The notes: a model not told the origin generated them from the letters alone. 64,000 nt of DNA from Cellvibrio polysaccharolyticus (GCF_015182315.1 NZ_PRDL01000001.1:992001-1056000); one strand, 5' to 3'; shown: positions 36,807 through 45,986, counted from the stretch's first letter. Program-made: numbers and translations.

Positions 36807-36844
36807 AGGAGCACCTTAAATGACAAAAACTGTAAAAAAATAGG
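36807..36844 (+). promoter_or_regulatory. strong ribosome site followed by seven-codon ORF
   Basis: AAAGGAG at 36806-36812 stands eight bases before ATG 36821, which opens MTKTVKK and a stop. This is the best Shine-Dalgarno in the region, yet it serves only a seven-residue frame 170 bases before the MFS gene. It could be a leader peptide or the surviving start of a lost gene. Confidence 0.3.
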
Positions 36845-37013
36845 GGCGGGCTTGTTTCCAACCGTGCCGCTTGATTATGATCCGGTCGCTTTTCCTGCGT
36901 CCCGGTCAGGTTTCAGGGTTGCCCGACGGCAACTTTTTATTAACGAGCCGGGCGCTCACTCGATCCCTTATTTTTTAACGATGGATGTGGCCCTGGGGCT
37001 ACAGGTATTTTCT

Positions 37014-38174
37014 ATGGCAGTTTCAGCCTCTGCATCGCAATATCCGCTTCCTGGTATCGCCCAGCAAATGTCTACCCGCATTGCCTTTCTGGTTAGCGGG
37101 CTGGGTATGTCGGCCTGGGCGCCGCTGGTGCCTTTTGCCAAAGAGCGCCTTGCGGTAAATGAAGCAACCCTCGGTTTGCTGGTGCTGTGTCTGGGGGTGG
37201 GTTCCTTGCTGGCGATGCCGATCACCGGCATGCTCACCGGCCGCTTCGGTTGTCGCCGGGTAATTGTCACCTCGGGTCTATTGTTTACTTCCTGTCTTGC
37301 GCTGCTGGCAACCGCGCCCACCGTGCCCACCATGGCGCTGGCGTTACTCTTATTCGGTGCCGGGTTGGGGGTGAGCGATGTGGCGATGAACGTGCAGGCG
37401 GTGATTGTAGAAAAGGCGTCCGGCCGTTCGATGATGTCCGGTTTCCATGGTTTTTACAGTCTCGGGGGGATTCTCGGCGCGGTTGGTGTTACCGCTATGT
37501 TGTGGCTGGGTTTTTCACCGCTGGCCTCAGTGATGGCGATTATGGGCGTTATCGTGCTGCTGCTGATCAGCTGCGCCGCCACCTTGCTGCCTTATGGCAG
37601 TACTACGCGTGATCCTTTGTTTGTGCGCCCGCGCGGTCGTATTCTTTTTATTGGCTCGCTGTGTTTTATGGTGTTCCTCGCCGAAGGCTCGGTGCTGGAT
37701 TGGAGCGCGGTGTTTATGACCTCGGTGCGCGAAATTGACCCGGTCAGAGCCGGTCTGGGTTATGCCGCTTTCTCTATCGCCATGACCATCGGCCGTTTAA
37801 CCGGTGACGGCATCGTACAGCTGCTCGGCGGGCGGCGCATTATTTTGTGGGGTGGCTTGTGTGCTGCCAGCGGTTTTGTGCTGGTGGTGGCACTGCCCAA
37901 TGAAATCGCTGCTTACGCCGGTTTTGTCCTGATTGGCCTGGGCGCTTCCAATATCGTACCGGTGCTGTTCACGGCAGCGGGTAACCAGAAAGTGATGCCA
38001 GTCAGTTTGGCTATCGCCTCGGTGGCCAGTATGGGTTACGCCGGTATTCTTGCCGGCCCGGCGGTTATCGGGCTGGTGGCACAGGTAAGCAGCTTGTCGG
38101 TTTCCTTCCTGCTGGTGGCGATCGGGCTGGTAGTGCTGGCCTCTTGTGCCAGAAAGGTCACGTCGCCGGAGTAA
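37014..38174 (+). CDS. MFS transporter, YbjJ-like
   Basis: A 386-residue, 12-helix major-facilitator protein. The loop 2-3 motif GMLTGRFGCRRVIV, the GVSDVAMNVQAVIVEKASGRSMMSGFHGFYSLGG stretch in helices 4-5 and AEGSVLDWSAVFM are those of the YbjJ/fucose-permease-like group. Substrate unknown. The frame is open well upstream. ATG 37014 is taken because the first membrane helix starts soon after; ATG 37068 and ATG 36981 are alternatives and none has a clear ribosome site. Divergent from the DUF3649 operon. Confidence 0.8.
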   Translation: MAVSASASQYPLPGIAQQMSTRIAFLVSGLGMSAWAPLVPFAKERLAVNEATLGLLVLCLGVGSLLAMPITGMLTGRFGCRRVIVTSGLLFTSCLALLATAPTVPTMALALLLFGAGLGVSDVAMNVQAVIVEKASGRSMMSGFHGFYSLGGILGAVGVTAMLWLGFSPLASVMAIMGVIVLLLISCAATLLPYGSTTRDPLFVRPRGRILFIGSLCFMVFLAEGSVLDWSAVFMTSVREIDPVRAGLGYAAFSIAMTIGRLTGDGIVQLLGGRRIILWGGLCAASGFVLVVALPNEIAAYAGFVLIGLGASNIVPVLFTAAGNQKVMPVSLAIASVASMGYAGILAGPAVIGLVAQVSSLSVSFLLVAIGLVVLASCARKVTSPE

Positions 38175-38273
38175 ATTTGTTTTTCCCGATAAAGTTGTTG
38201 CCCCGGCGGACGATAGCCTGACTATGAGACGGGCAAATGGGGTGCCCGAGTTAACTATGCACAGGTGTGTCCA

Positions 38274-39887
38274 ATGACGGTTCCAGGTCTACCTTCTTCC
38301 AACCTGCCATTGCCAGCTGCCACGCCCGGCGTGAAAGCTGCTGCAGTTGGCAGCGTAAATCCCGCGCTTGCCGATGACGCCAGCGCGCGGCTAACGTCGG
38401 GTGAGTTGCAGTCTTCAGTCTCGCAACCGAATGCCCTTCAACCCATCGCTCCTCAAGCGGTCAATGCGCCTGGCGTATCGGTAAACATTAGCGCCACGCC
38501 GCCGGTTAATGATGTCTACGAACGCCCGGCAGTGAGCAGCATCTGGATGCGCCAGCCGTCAGACGGTAAAAAGGTGGTGTCTTCGCTGATATCGCAACAG
38601 CTGGCGACCCAGTTGGAAACCTCCAGCAGAAGTAAAACGCCTTTTGCGGTGGGGATGTTCTTCAGCCATGCGGCTGCGCTCAGCGCTGAAACCGGCAGCT
38701 TCGCCAACGATGCACGCCAGACCAATATGCCAGCCGGTGCGGATATTAAAAGCTGGTCTCCTGATTTCTCCAGAATGCCGGGTAAGAAAACCGACGGCGC
38801 AGTGTTAACACTGCAAACCCGTTCGGGCGCGACCGTTTCCATGCACATCACTCGTCACCATGGGCCGGACGGTAGCAACCTGGGGTTCGGTTTTAATGTT
38901 GAAGGCGAGCTGACCGAAGCCGAGCAAAAAGCGCTCGACAAGCTGGCTAACAAACTCGGTAGTGTGGCTGACGACTTCTTCCGTAAAGGCGACGCTGTGC
39001 TGCAAGGGCTCGACGATGTTGATACCGAACAGCTGGTTTCTTTTGATCTGAAGCTGACCCAGCTGCAAGGCGACGACTATGTTGAGCTGGAATATACCTG
39101 GAAGCAGGATGTGGAGAAAGGCACCCAGCGCCTGACCGGTAAAGATATTGATGGCTACGCTTTTGATGTAACGGTCAATACTGGTGAATGGCCTGCCACG
39201 CTTGGCCAGGCACCGGCCTCCAGCATAGAACCTTTTCTGGATATTATTCGCCGCTCCATGGATCCGCTGGCTGCCGACAATACCAGTACCCGCTTTCTGG
39301 TAGATGGCCTGCGCAGTTTGCTATCCACCACCATTGAGTTGGTAGAAGACGCCGCCCTTGCCGACAGCCGGGTGGTGAATGATTTTATGACTGGCTTGCC
39401 GGATTTCAATGCAAAATTTTCTTCTGCCATTAGCCATAACGCCACCAACTACAGTGAAAAAGGTTTTCTGGATGTCACCATGGGGCAAACCACCCGTCTG
39501 GAACAGGAAGGCGACAAGTCGGTGGTGCAGCAGGAAAATTTCTACAACGTTTCCCGCGGCTATTGGAAGGCAGCGCCAGGCATGATGAACCCTGATGTCG
39601 AGAAGGGTAACTACACTTACGTGAACGAAACCATTAACGAGAGTGTGGTGCGCAGCCTGGCGATGACCGGTGGTGCAGTTGACAGCATGATCAAGCAGCA
39701 CAGCTATGAGTATGATCGTCTGGAACAAACTTACAGTGATCACAAAAAAGTGGACGAGCAACGCTATCAGGATAGCGATAGCCAGTTGATTGACCTGCTG
39801 GCGCAACTGGGCGAAAAGCCCGATGCGCAGCGTATTGAACAGCTTGCCCGCGACAGCCACGCACAACTTTTCCGCATGGGCTGGTAA
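38274..39887 (+). CDS. 537-residue protein of unknown function
   Basis: No family was recognised with confidence. The first 100 residues are Pro/Ala/Ser/Val-rich and probably disordered, with no signal peptide or membrane helix. A structured part follows: a beta-rich stretch (GAVLTLQTRSGATVSMHITRH, LGFGFNVEGEL) and a helical segment LTEAEQKALDKLANKLGSVADDFFRKGD. Two polar helical regions and a charged tail end in RMGW. The beta-strand/helix unit resembles proteins of the DUF5610 type, which is only an impression. It stands alone between an MFS gene and speG, with a terminator behind it. ATG 38274 is chosen; an in-frame start nine bases earlier is possible. Confidence 0.6.
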   Translation: MTVPGLPSSNLPLPAATPGVKAAAVGSVNPALADDASARLTSGELQSSVSQPNALQPIAPQAVNAPGVSVNISATPPVNDVYERPAVSSIWMRQPSDGKKVVSSLISQQLATQLETSSRSKTPFAVGMFFSHAAALSAETGSFANDARQTNMPAGADIKSWSPDFSRMPGKKTDGAVLTLQTRSGATVSMHITRHHGPDGSNLGFGFNVEGELTEAEQKALDKLANKLGSVADDFFRKGDAVLQGLDDVDTEQLVSFDLKLTQLQGDDYVELEYTWKQDVEKGTQRLTGKDIDGYAFDVTVNTGEWPATLGQAPASSIEPFLDIIRRSMDPLAADNTSTRFLVDGLRSLLSTTIELVEDAALADSRVVNDFMTGLPDFNAKFSSAISHNATNYSEKGFLDVTMGQTTRLEQEGDKSVVQQENFYNVSRGYWKAAPGMMNPDVEKGNYTYVNETINESVVRSLAMTGGAVDSMIKQHSYEYDRLEQTYSDHKKVDEQRYQDSDSQLIDLLAQLGEKPDAQRIEQLARDSHAQLFRMGW

Positions 39888-39897
39888 TGCATTCGAA

Positions 39898-39918
39898 GGG
39901 CGACCATTGCGGTCGCCC
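39898..39918. terminator. bidirectional hairpin between convergent genes
   Basis: GGGCGACC and GGTCGCCC form a perfect 8-bp stem with a 5-base loop between the ends of the 537-residue protein gene and speG. T-runs are poor on both sides. Confidence 0.6.
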
Positions 39919-39921
39919 TGA

Positions 39922-40485
39922 TTATGATAATAACTGATGTTCTACCGGCGGATTAATTGCCGACTTGTGCCGTTCCATAAATTGATGCTGGAAAATACAC
40001 ATTCTGATGGTGTTGCGGTATTCACCATTAATAAAAAACTCGTGAATCAACTCACCCTCCACCTCAAAGCCCAGTTTGCTGTAAATATGAATGGCTTTGC
40101 TGTTTTCCTTATCGACAATTAAATACAGCTTGTAGAGATTAAGCACCGAAAAACCGTAGTCCATCGCCAACCGGGCGGCGGCGCTGGCGTGGCCTTTTCC
40201 CTGATGGGCCGGGTCAATAATAATTTGAAATTCGGCACGGCGGTGAATGTGGTTGATCTCTACCAGTTCTACCAACCCGACTTTATCGCTGTTGTGTTCA
40301 ATAATAAAACGCCGCTCGCTCTGGTCATGAATATGTTTGTCGTACAGGTCGCATAGCTCTACAAATGCCTCGTAAGGCTCTTCAAACCAATAACGCATCA
40401 CGCTGGCGTTATTATCCATTTGATGCACAAACGTCAGGTCTTCTCTCTCCAGTGGGCGGAGTTTGACGTTGATCGGGCTGGGCAT
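39922..40485 (-). CDS. speG: spermidine N1-acetyltransferase
   Basis: A 187-residue GNAT enzyme that acetylates spermidine and spermine to relieve polyamine toxicity. VKLRPLEREDLTFVHQMDNNASVMRYWFEEPYEAF, LVELVEINHIHRRAEFQII and LNLYKLYLIVDKEN are almost the same as E. coli SpeG. The acetyl-CoA loop is HQGKGHA, and allosteric and substrate residues appear intact. Monocistronic, convergent with the preceding gene. Confidence 0.96.
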   Translation of the reverse strand: MPSPINVKLRPLEREDLTFVHQMDNNASVMRYWFEEPYEAFVELCDLYDKHIHDQSERRFIIEHNSDKVGLVELVEINHIHRRAEFQIIIDPAHQGKGHASAAARLAMDYGFSVLNLYKLYLIVDKENSKAIHIYSKLGFEVEGELIHEFFINGEYRNTIRMCIFQHQFMERHKSAINPPVEHQLLS

Positions 40486-40810
40486 GGTAGCTCCTTTCTG
40501 AAATGGCTTTTAACAGACTGTTGCGCATAGTGTGTTTTAAACATCAATGTTGCCTAACGAACTTTTGTGCCGTTTTTACAATAAAAAACCGATGTTACAA
40601 AAAATAGCGAATTTTCAACAGTTGGCGGATATTGAAACAATCGAAAAATAATTTCAGCGGGTTTGCTGCAATCGCTACATAAAAAAATAAAAGCTTGTTG
40701 AAAATAGCACATTATTCCGGGTTGGCATGTTTTCTGTAATGGCGAATCGCAGTGCAGTCAGGTGGCGATGCTTTTTCGTCTTCAGAAAAAATAGCTAACA
40801 GGAATTATCA
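40486..40810. other. divergent promoter region, speG / TonB receptor 1
   Basis: About 325 AT-rich bases. It must hold the promoter of the receptor-hydrolase-monooxygenase operon and that of speG. No confident operator is seen; the receptor has AGGA ten bases before its ATG. Confidence 0.4.
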
Positions 40811-43063
40811 ATGAAAAAAGCGTCAAGCGTGTGGCGGTGCGGTTTTTTTCACCGTTCAGGTCTCTTAAGTGCTGCTGTGCTGGCAGCATCGTCGGCAACG
40901 GTTTCTGCGCAACCGGTTTCCCATTCTGCGCAAGCCCTGGAAGTGATGGTGGTCACCGCGCAAAAGCGCGATGAATCTGTGCAGACAATTCCGCTCACGG
41001 TAAACGTCGTGGATGGCAGTGAATTTCTCGACACCGGTGCCGGTTTAACCGGCGGAGAAATTACCCGCTTTATTCCCAATGCTTCCGCCGCAACACTGGA
41101 TAACCATGGTTTTCCGCGCTGGTTTTTGCGCGGTATCGGCACCGGGCAACCATCGCTCGATAACGTCAGCCCGATTGGTTTTTATGTGGATGACGTTTAC
41201 CTCGGAGCCATTATTTTAAGCGGCGGGCCGGTATACGACCTTGAACGCGTTGAAGTCTTGCCAGGCCCGCAAGGCACCCTGTGGGGAAAAAACAGCCCGG
41301 GTGGTGCTATCCATGTGGTTAACCGCAAACCGGTATATGAAAACACCGGGTATGTAAAAGGTGCGCTCGCCAATTACGACCAGCGGGTACTGCAAGGCGC
41401 CATCAATAACGAATTGATTGACGATCAGCTGGCTTCCCGTTTGTCTTTCACCACCGAAACCCGTGATTTATTTGCAAAAAATATCACCAAAGGTATTTAC
41501 GGCGAGTTGGAAGATCACTCGGCCCGTTGGCAATTGCTGGCCAACCCGGTTGATCACCTGGACGTATTGTTCAATGTGCATCACCGCACCTACAAACACA
41601 ATGACACCACCTCGTATATTGTTTTCGGGCCCGAAGGCAGTGTCGACAGCCGTGGCAACCCTTACGTTCGTTATCCGGACAGGCATTACGCGTTTAATGC
41701 GCCGAGCGATCAAACCTACAAACAAACCGGCAGCTCGCTCACCGTTAATTACGATCTTAATGATTATGTAGTAACGTCAATTACCGCCTGGGAGCAGGCA
41801 GAAAACCGTGGCGTCAGTGACGGCGATACGTCACCGCAAGAAATTTCACGCAGTTACAACAACAGTGAAGTGGAGCAGTGGTCGCAGGAAATCCGTCTGG
41901 CATCACCGCGTCAGGATCAATTCAACTGGATCACCGGTATTCACTGGTTTAAAACCGACCTCAATCATTATGCTGCCAGTGGTTCGCTGGACGTGCCGGA
42001 TCTTTACCCGGGAACGGCCAACGCTTTTTCTGTCAGCGACTGGACAGGTGATACCACCAGTTACGCGGCCTTTTTCAGTTTTACCTACAGCCTGACAGAC
42101 CGCTTTAATTTAACCGCCGGGGTGCGTTGGTCAGATGAAGAAAAATCTATCGACAGCCTGCGCGAGCGCGCCCGCGCACCGGTCAGTTTTAATAATCTTC
42201 GCCAATGGTGGCATCGTGAATCGGTTAATAATGCCCTGACGCCTTTTGTTACCTATGAGAACGAACGGCGCTGGCGCGAAACCACCTGGGACATTACGCC
42301 GGAATATGCGTGGACCGATAACTTCCGCACTTACCTGCGCGTTGCCAAAGGTTTTCGTGGCGGCGGCTATATCGCATCGCCCGCCAACCAGGCCGGTGCC
42401 GGCACCTTTGACCCGGAGTTCATTACCTCTTACGAAGTGGGTGTCAAATCCGAATGGCTGGATAACCGGATTATCTTTAACGGCGCCGCTTTCTATTACG
42501 ACTACGACGATATTCAAATTAATATTTTCAAATGGGACGCAGCGCTGAATCAAAGTGTTTCCCGTATGCAAAATGCCGCCAGCGCCTCGGTAAAAGGTGT
42601 TGAGTTTCAACTGCAAGCGCTATTGCTGGATGGCTTGCGGTTGCGAACCTCGGTGGGCTTGCTGGATACCGAATATAAAGATTACCGCGATGACCTGGGT
42701 AACGATTATTCCGGAGCGTCTTTTGCGCGAGCACCAAAAGCCAGTGCGGTTATCGGTCTGGATTACACGCTGGGCTTTTCTTCCGGCGACCTGGTGCTGG
42801 GCACCGACATCAATGCCCGCAGTAACTTTCACTTCAGCTCTACGCAAGCCAACGACCCTCGTCAGCATCATGCCGGCTATACGCTGGTAAATATTCGTTC
42901 CAGTTGGAAGTTCCACCGCCTGCCGCTGCAAATAACTGCCTACGTCGATAACGTGGCGGACAAAATTTACTCGCAAGCAACATCGCCGCAAGGGCCTGAC
43001 GTTATTGGTTATGCCCTGGGTGCGCCGCGCACTTATGGCGTGTCGGCGCAATACAGCTGGTAA
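40811..43063 (+). CDS. TonB-dependent receptor 1
   Basis: A 750-residue outer-membrane active transporter. A signal peptide ends near VSAQ, a TonB-box-like EVMVVTAQKR follows, then a plug domain (about 60-170) and a 22-strand barrel ending in YSW, with the required terminal aromatic. No N-terminal signalling (STN) domain. The normally invariant LRGPQGT of the plug reads LPGPQGT here, with Pro for Arg. It resembles receptor 3 (57518) in its plug. First gene of an operon with a secreted hydrolase and an FMN monooxygenase, which suggests uptake of an organic ester or sulfur/nitrogen compound rather than iron. Confidence 0.93.
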   Translation: MKKASSVWRCGFFHRSGLLSAAVLAASSATVSAQPVSHSAQALEVMVVTAQKRDESVQTIPLTVNVVDGSEFLDTGAGLTGGEITRFIPNASAATLDNHGFPRWFLRGIGTGQPSLDNVSPIGFYVDDVYLGAIILSGGPVYDLERVEVLPGPQGTLWGKNSPGGAIHVVNRKPVYENTGYVKGALANYDQRVLQGAINNELIDDQLASRLSFTTETRDLFAKNITKGIYGELEDHSARWQLLANPVDHLDVLFNVHHRTYKHNDTTSYIVFGPEGSVDSRGNPYVRYPDRHYAFNAPSDQTYKQTGSSLTVNYDLNDYVVTSITAWEQAENRGVSDGDTSPQEISRSYNNSEVEQWSQEIRLASPRQDQFNWITGIHWFKTDLNHYAASGSLDVPDLYPGTANAFSVSDWTGDTTSYAAFFSFTYSLTDRFNLTAGVRWSDEEKSIDSLRERARAPVSFNNLRQWWHRESVNNALTPFVTYENERRWRETTWDITPEYAWTDNFRTYLRVAKGFRGGGYIASPANQAGAGTFDPEFITSYEVGVKSEWLDNRIIFNGAAFYYDYDDIQINIFKWDAALNQSVSRMQNAASASVKGVEFQLQALLLDGLRLRTSVGLLDTEYKDYRDDLGNDYSGASFARAPKASAVIGLDYTLGFSSGDLVLGTDINARSNFHFSSTQANDPRQHHAGYTLVNIRSSWKFHRLPLQITAYVDNVADKIYSQATSPQGPDVIGYALGAPRTYGVSAQYSW

Positions 43064-43199
43064 GTGAGCAGGAAGATTGTTGAGCAAGTCTGAAAATGTC
43101 GGTAATTCGGTGAATGCCACTTTCTGTTGCCGTTACAGGGCGCGGCAGAACGTGGTGCTGTTTATACAAATCGTCGGTCTGTAACGGAGCAGTCTTGAT

Positions 43200-44498
43200 A
43201 TGAAAATTGATAAAAATAGTCGATGGAATTTTTGCGCATGGCTGGCGGGTTTGTTATTGCCCTGGTTGCCCGTTATTTCTGCACCGGTGTTTGCTAACAG
43301 CCAGGCAGCATTTTTTGCTCCAGAGCCGGATGCTTATGTTGGCGATGGCCGCGTCTCGGCGTTTTATCATTGGCGCGAAGCCATCCCGCGCCAGCCGGGT
43401 CAGTTGTTGCGCAGTGAAACTTTGGACAAAAGCGTAGGGCTGTCTGCGGCCTCGGAACAACACCGTATCCTGTTTACCTCAACCGACGGCGTTTCCGGTA
43501 GCGATCCGATAGCGGTTTCCGGCGCGGTATTTATTCCGCCGGGCAAAGCACCGGATGGCGGCTGGCCGGTGGTGGCCTGGGGGCATGGCACACTCGGTGT
43601 GGCCGATATTTGCGCGCCCTCCTGGCAGGGGCGCTCCCTGCGCGATGTGCGCTATCTCAATAGCTGGCTTGAGCAGGGCTTTGCTGTGGTTGCATCCGAC
43701 TACCAGGGCATTGGTGTGCCGGGCTTCAACCCGCAATTTAATAACCGCTCCAATGCCTGGACAATTCTCGACAGCGTGCGGGCGGCGCGTCATCAACACA
43801 AAAATCTCAGTAATAAAATATTGCTGGTAGGCCAATCGCAAGGTGGTTCTGCGGTGGTAGTGGCTGCCGGTTATGCCAAAGATTATGCGCCGGATTTGCA
43901 GTTATTGGGCACTATTGGCACCGGCATTGTTTACACCTCACTGGCTGATGCGGGCAAAGTGCGCCCGCTAGACCCGGCACGTCAGCAGCGTTTTGATCCG
44001 TCTATTGCCTACGGCTTTTACCATGTGATTGCTGCGGAAGCGCTGAACCCGGCGCTGGATATAAAACAAATCTATACCGATGAAGGCCTGCTGTTACTTC
44101 ATCAGGCGCGTAGCAGTTGTCTTGCGGCATTAACGTCCGATGTGAGTGGTTTGCAACTGACACCCGCGAGAACCTTCCGCTCCGGCGATAGCCGGCGCGC
44201 TTACGATGCCCCCGCCGACGATGTGGGGCGGCCATTCCCCACCGTTGCCCTGGCGCAGCCGCTGTTTATTGGTGTAGGAGAAAAAGACGGCCTGGTCAGT
44301 ACCGGTAACAAGTTGGCAGCAGATGCCTGTAGCGCAGGCACGTCGGTGCATTTTTATGTGTACCCGGATCATGACCACAGCAGCACGGTAAATACATCGC
44401 TAAAGGATTCGCTGCCTTTTGCCAAAGCCTTGCTGCGTGGAGAAATTCCGCCGTCCAGCTGCGATACAACAAGCCGGGTTGCCAATTCCTTACGTTAA
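43200..44498 (+). CDS. secreted LIP-family lipase/esterase
   Basis: A 432-residue exported alpha/beta hydrolase. A signal peptide ends near VFA. WPVVAWGHGTLG carries an oxyanion-type region and VGQSQGGSA the nucleophile Ser. The acid is probably in GVGEKDGLV and the His in YPDHDHSSTV. This set is typical of the secretory lipase (LIP, PF03583) group, which cleaves esters and sometimes other small substrates. CGGAG precedes the ATG at 43200. It lies 136 bases after receptor 1 and 32 bases before the monooxygenase gene, so it probably trims the imported compound in the periplasm. Confidence 0.82.
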   Translation: MKIDKNSRWNFCAWLAGLLLPWLPVISAPVFANSQAAFFAPEPDAYVGDGRVSAFYHWREAIPRQPGQLLRSETLDKSVGLSAASEQHRILFTSTDGVSGSDPIAVSGAVFIPPGKAPDGGWPVVAWGHGTLGVADICAPSWQGRSLRDVRYLNSWLEQGFAVVASDYQGIGVPGFNPQFNNRSNAWTILDSVRAARHQHKNLSNKILLVGQSQGGSAVVVAAGYAKDYAPDLQLLGTIGTGIVYTSLADAGKVRPLDPARQQRFDPSIAYGFYHVIAAEALNPALDIKQIYTDEGLLLLHQARSSCLAALTSDVSGLQLTPARTFRSGDSRRAYDAPADDVGRPFPTVALAQPLFIGVGEKDGLVSTGNKLAADACSAGTSVHFYVYPDHDHSSTVNTSLKDSLPFAKALLRGEIPPSSCDTTSRVANSLR

Positions 44499-44530
44499 AT
44501 CAACCGCATTAAATCAATAAGAGGTGATTT

Positions 44531-45859
44531 ATGAGTCGAAGAAAACGGCAGCTGGTGCTGTCCATGTTTGTACAACAATATGGTACCCATGCCAATGCGT
44601 GGCGGCGGCCGGATCAGGCCGCCGGTGGCAAACCGGATTTTGAACGTTGGGCACGGCTGGTAAAATTGCTGGAGAAAGGAAAATTTGACCTGGCTTTCTT
44701 CGCTGACTTTGTGGGTATTGATGGTGATAACCTCGCCAACCTGGGGCGCCGTCCACGAGGCGAAGGTTTTGAACCGCTGTCTTTAATTGCGGCGCTTGCC
44801 GGCGTAACAGAAAATATCGGTCTGGTCGCAACGGTTAACACCAATCTTAACCAGCCCTACAATGTTGCCCGGCAATTGGCCTCGTTGGATCATCTCAGTG
44901 GCGGGCGCACCGGTTGGAATATTGTGTCGTCTTTATCGGAAGGGGCGATAAAAAGTTTCAGTGTTCGCGACCCGCTGGACCATGCCGGGCGCTACGAGCG
45001 GGCAGGGGAATTTGTCGACCTTGCCAAAGCCTTGTGGAACTCGTGGGATGATGACGCCTTTGATCATCCGGATAAAAGCACCGGGCAGTTCCATGCGGCC
45101 AGTGCGGCGCATCCGGTGCATTTTCACGGCAAACATTTTGATGTGGATGCCCTGCTGGATATCGCCAGGCCACTGCAAGGCTATCCGGTATTTTTTCAGG
45201 CGGGAAACTCCGATCGCGGCCGTGAATTTGCAGCCCGCTATGCCGAGTTAATTTACGCCGCAGCGCAAAATATTGAAGAAGCCAAAAGCTTCTACAGCGA
45301 TGTGAAAGGGCGCATGGCGAAATATAACCGCGACCCGGATCATCTGATCGTTTCTCCCGGTTTGTTTTATCATATCGGACGCTCTCGTGATGAAGCGCAG
45401 GAAAAGCTGGAGTCTTTTCAAAATGCCGTGGATGTTTCCGGCATGACGCAATTCTTCGGTGTTGACCTGACAAAATACTCCATTGACTCTCCCTTGCCGG
45501 AACATCTTGACGTGCCTGCCAATGGCCAGGGCCGTTGGCAACAGGCGGTTGAACTGGCCCGCCGCGAAAATCTTACCATTCGGCAACTAATTGTTCGTTT
45601 CAGTGCGGTGCAGGGGCACCGTACCGTCATTGGCACACCGGTTGATATCGCCGATCAAATTGAAGACTGGTTTGTAAAAGGTGCGGCAGACGGGTTTAAC
45701 TTAAAGCCGTCATTGCTGGATGATGATCTGGAAGATTTTATCAATCTGGTTATTCCCGAGCTGCAAAAGCGCGGCATCTTCAGAAAAGAATACACCGGTA
45801 AAACCCTGCGCGAAAATCTCGGCTTGCCACGCCCGGCTAATCCTTACAGCCGGTTCTAA
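44531..45859 (+). CDS. FMN-dependent monooxygenase, NtaA/SnaA/DszA family
   Basis: A 442-residue luciferase-like TIM-barrel flavin monooxygenase. KFDLAFFADFVG, EPLSLIAALAGVTENIGLVATVNTNLNQPYNVARQLASLDHLSGGRTGWNIVSS and the insert regions are those of the NtaA/SnaA/DszA/DmoA subfamily. These enzymes cleave C-N or C-S bonds in nitrilotriacetate, dibenzothiophene sulfone or dimethyl sulfide with O2 and FMNH2. No flavin reductase gene is nearby, so reduced FMN must come from elsewhere. AGAGG precedes the ATG. Last gene of the receptor 1 operon, followed by hairpin repeat copy 2. Confidence 0.9.
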   Translation: MSRRKRQLVLSMFVQQYGTHANAWRRPDQAAGGKPDFERWARLVKLLEKGKFDLAFFADFVGIDGDNLANLGRRPRGEGFEPLSLIAALAGVTENIGLVATVNTNLNQPYNVARQLASLDHLSGGRTGWNIVSSLSEGAIKSFSVRDPLDHAGRYERAGEFVDLAKALWNSWDDDAFDHPDKSTGQFHAASAAHPVHFHGKHFDVDALLDIARPLQGYPVFFQAGNSDRGREFAARYAELIYAAAQNIEEAKSFYSDVKGRMAKYNRDPDHLIVSPGLFYHIGRSRDEAQEKLESFQNAVDVSGMTQFFGVDLTKYSIDSPLPEHLDVPANGQGRWQQAVELARRENLTIRQLIVRFSAVQGHRTVIGTPVDIADQIEDWFVKGAADGFNLKPSLLDDDLEDFINLVIPELQKRGIFRKEYTGKTLRENLGLPRPANPYSRF

Positions 45860-45890
45860 AAACTTCAGGATGGCACAATGTAAATTGGGC

Positions 45891-45986
45891 CTCAGACCTG
45901 TCTTTCAAAACCGTCGAGTCAGGGATAACTCGAGGGAGCTGGAGCTACATGGATGTATTTATGCGCTTTTGGAAGATAGACCTGAG
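45891..45986 (-). repeat. long-hairpin intergenic repeat, copy 2 (inverted, rearranged)
   Basis: Core in the opposite orientation to copies 1 and 3. Arms 45891-45910 and 45967-45986 match at 16 of 20 positions, two of the differences being G-U pairs. The core reads TAGCTCC then AGCTCC again before the inner hairpin (CGAGTTA-TCCC-TGACTCG), a small duplication not found in the others. It lies directly after the monooxygenase stop and before the convergent receptor 2. Confidence 0.75.

Noticed and set aside
36720..37013. N-terminal extension of the YbjJ-like MFS transporter to 484 residues
   Set aside because: About 98 extra residues without membrane helices or conserved features; related transporters begin shortly before the first helix.
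40700..40760. TTGGCATG-like sigma-54 promoter before TonB receptor 1
   Set aside because: The -24 half looks possible but the -12 GC is absent at the required spacing.
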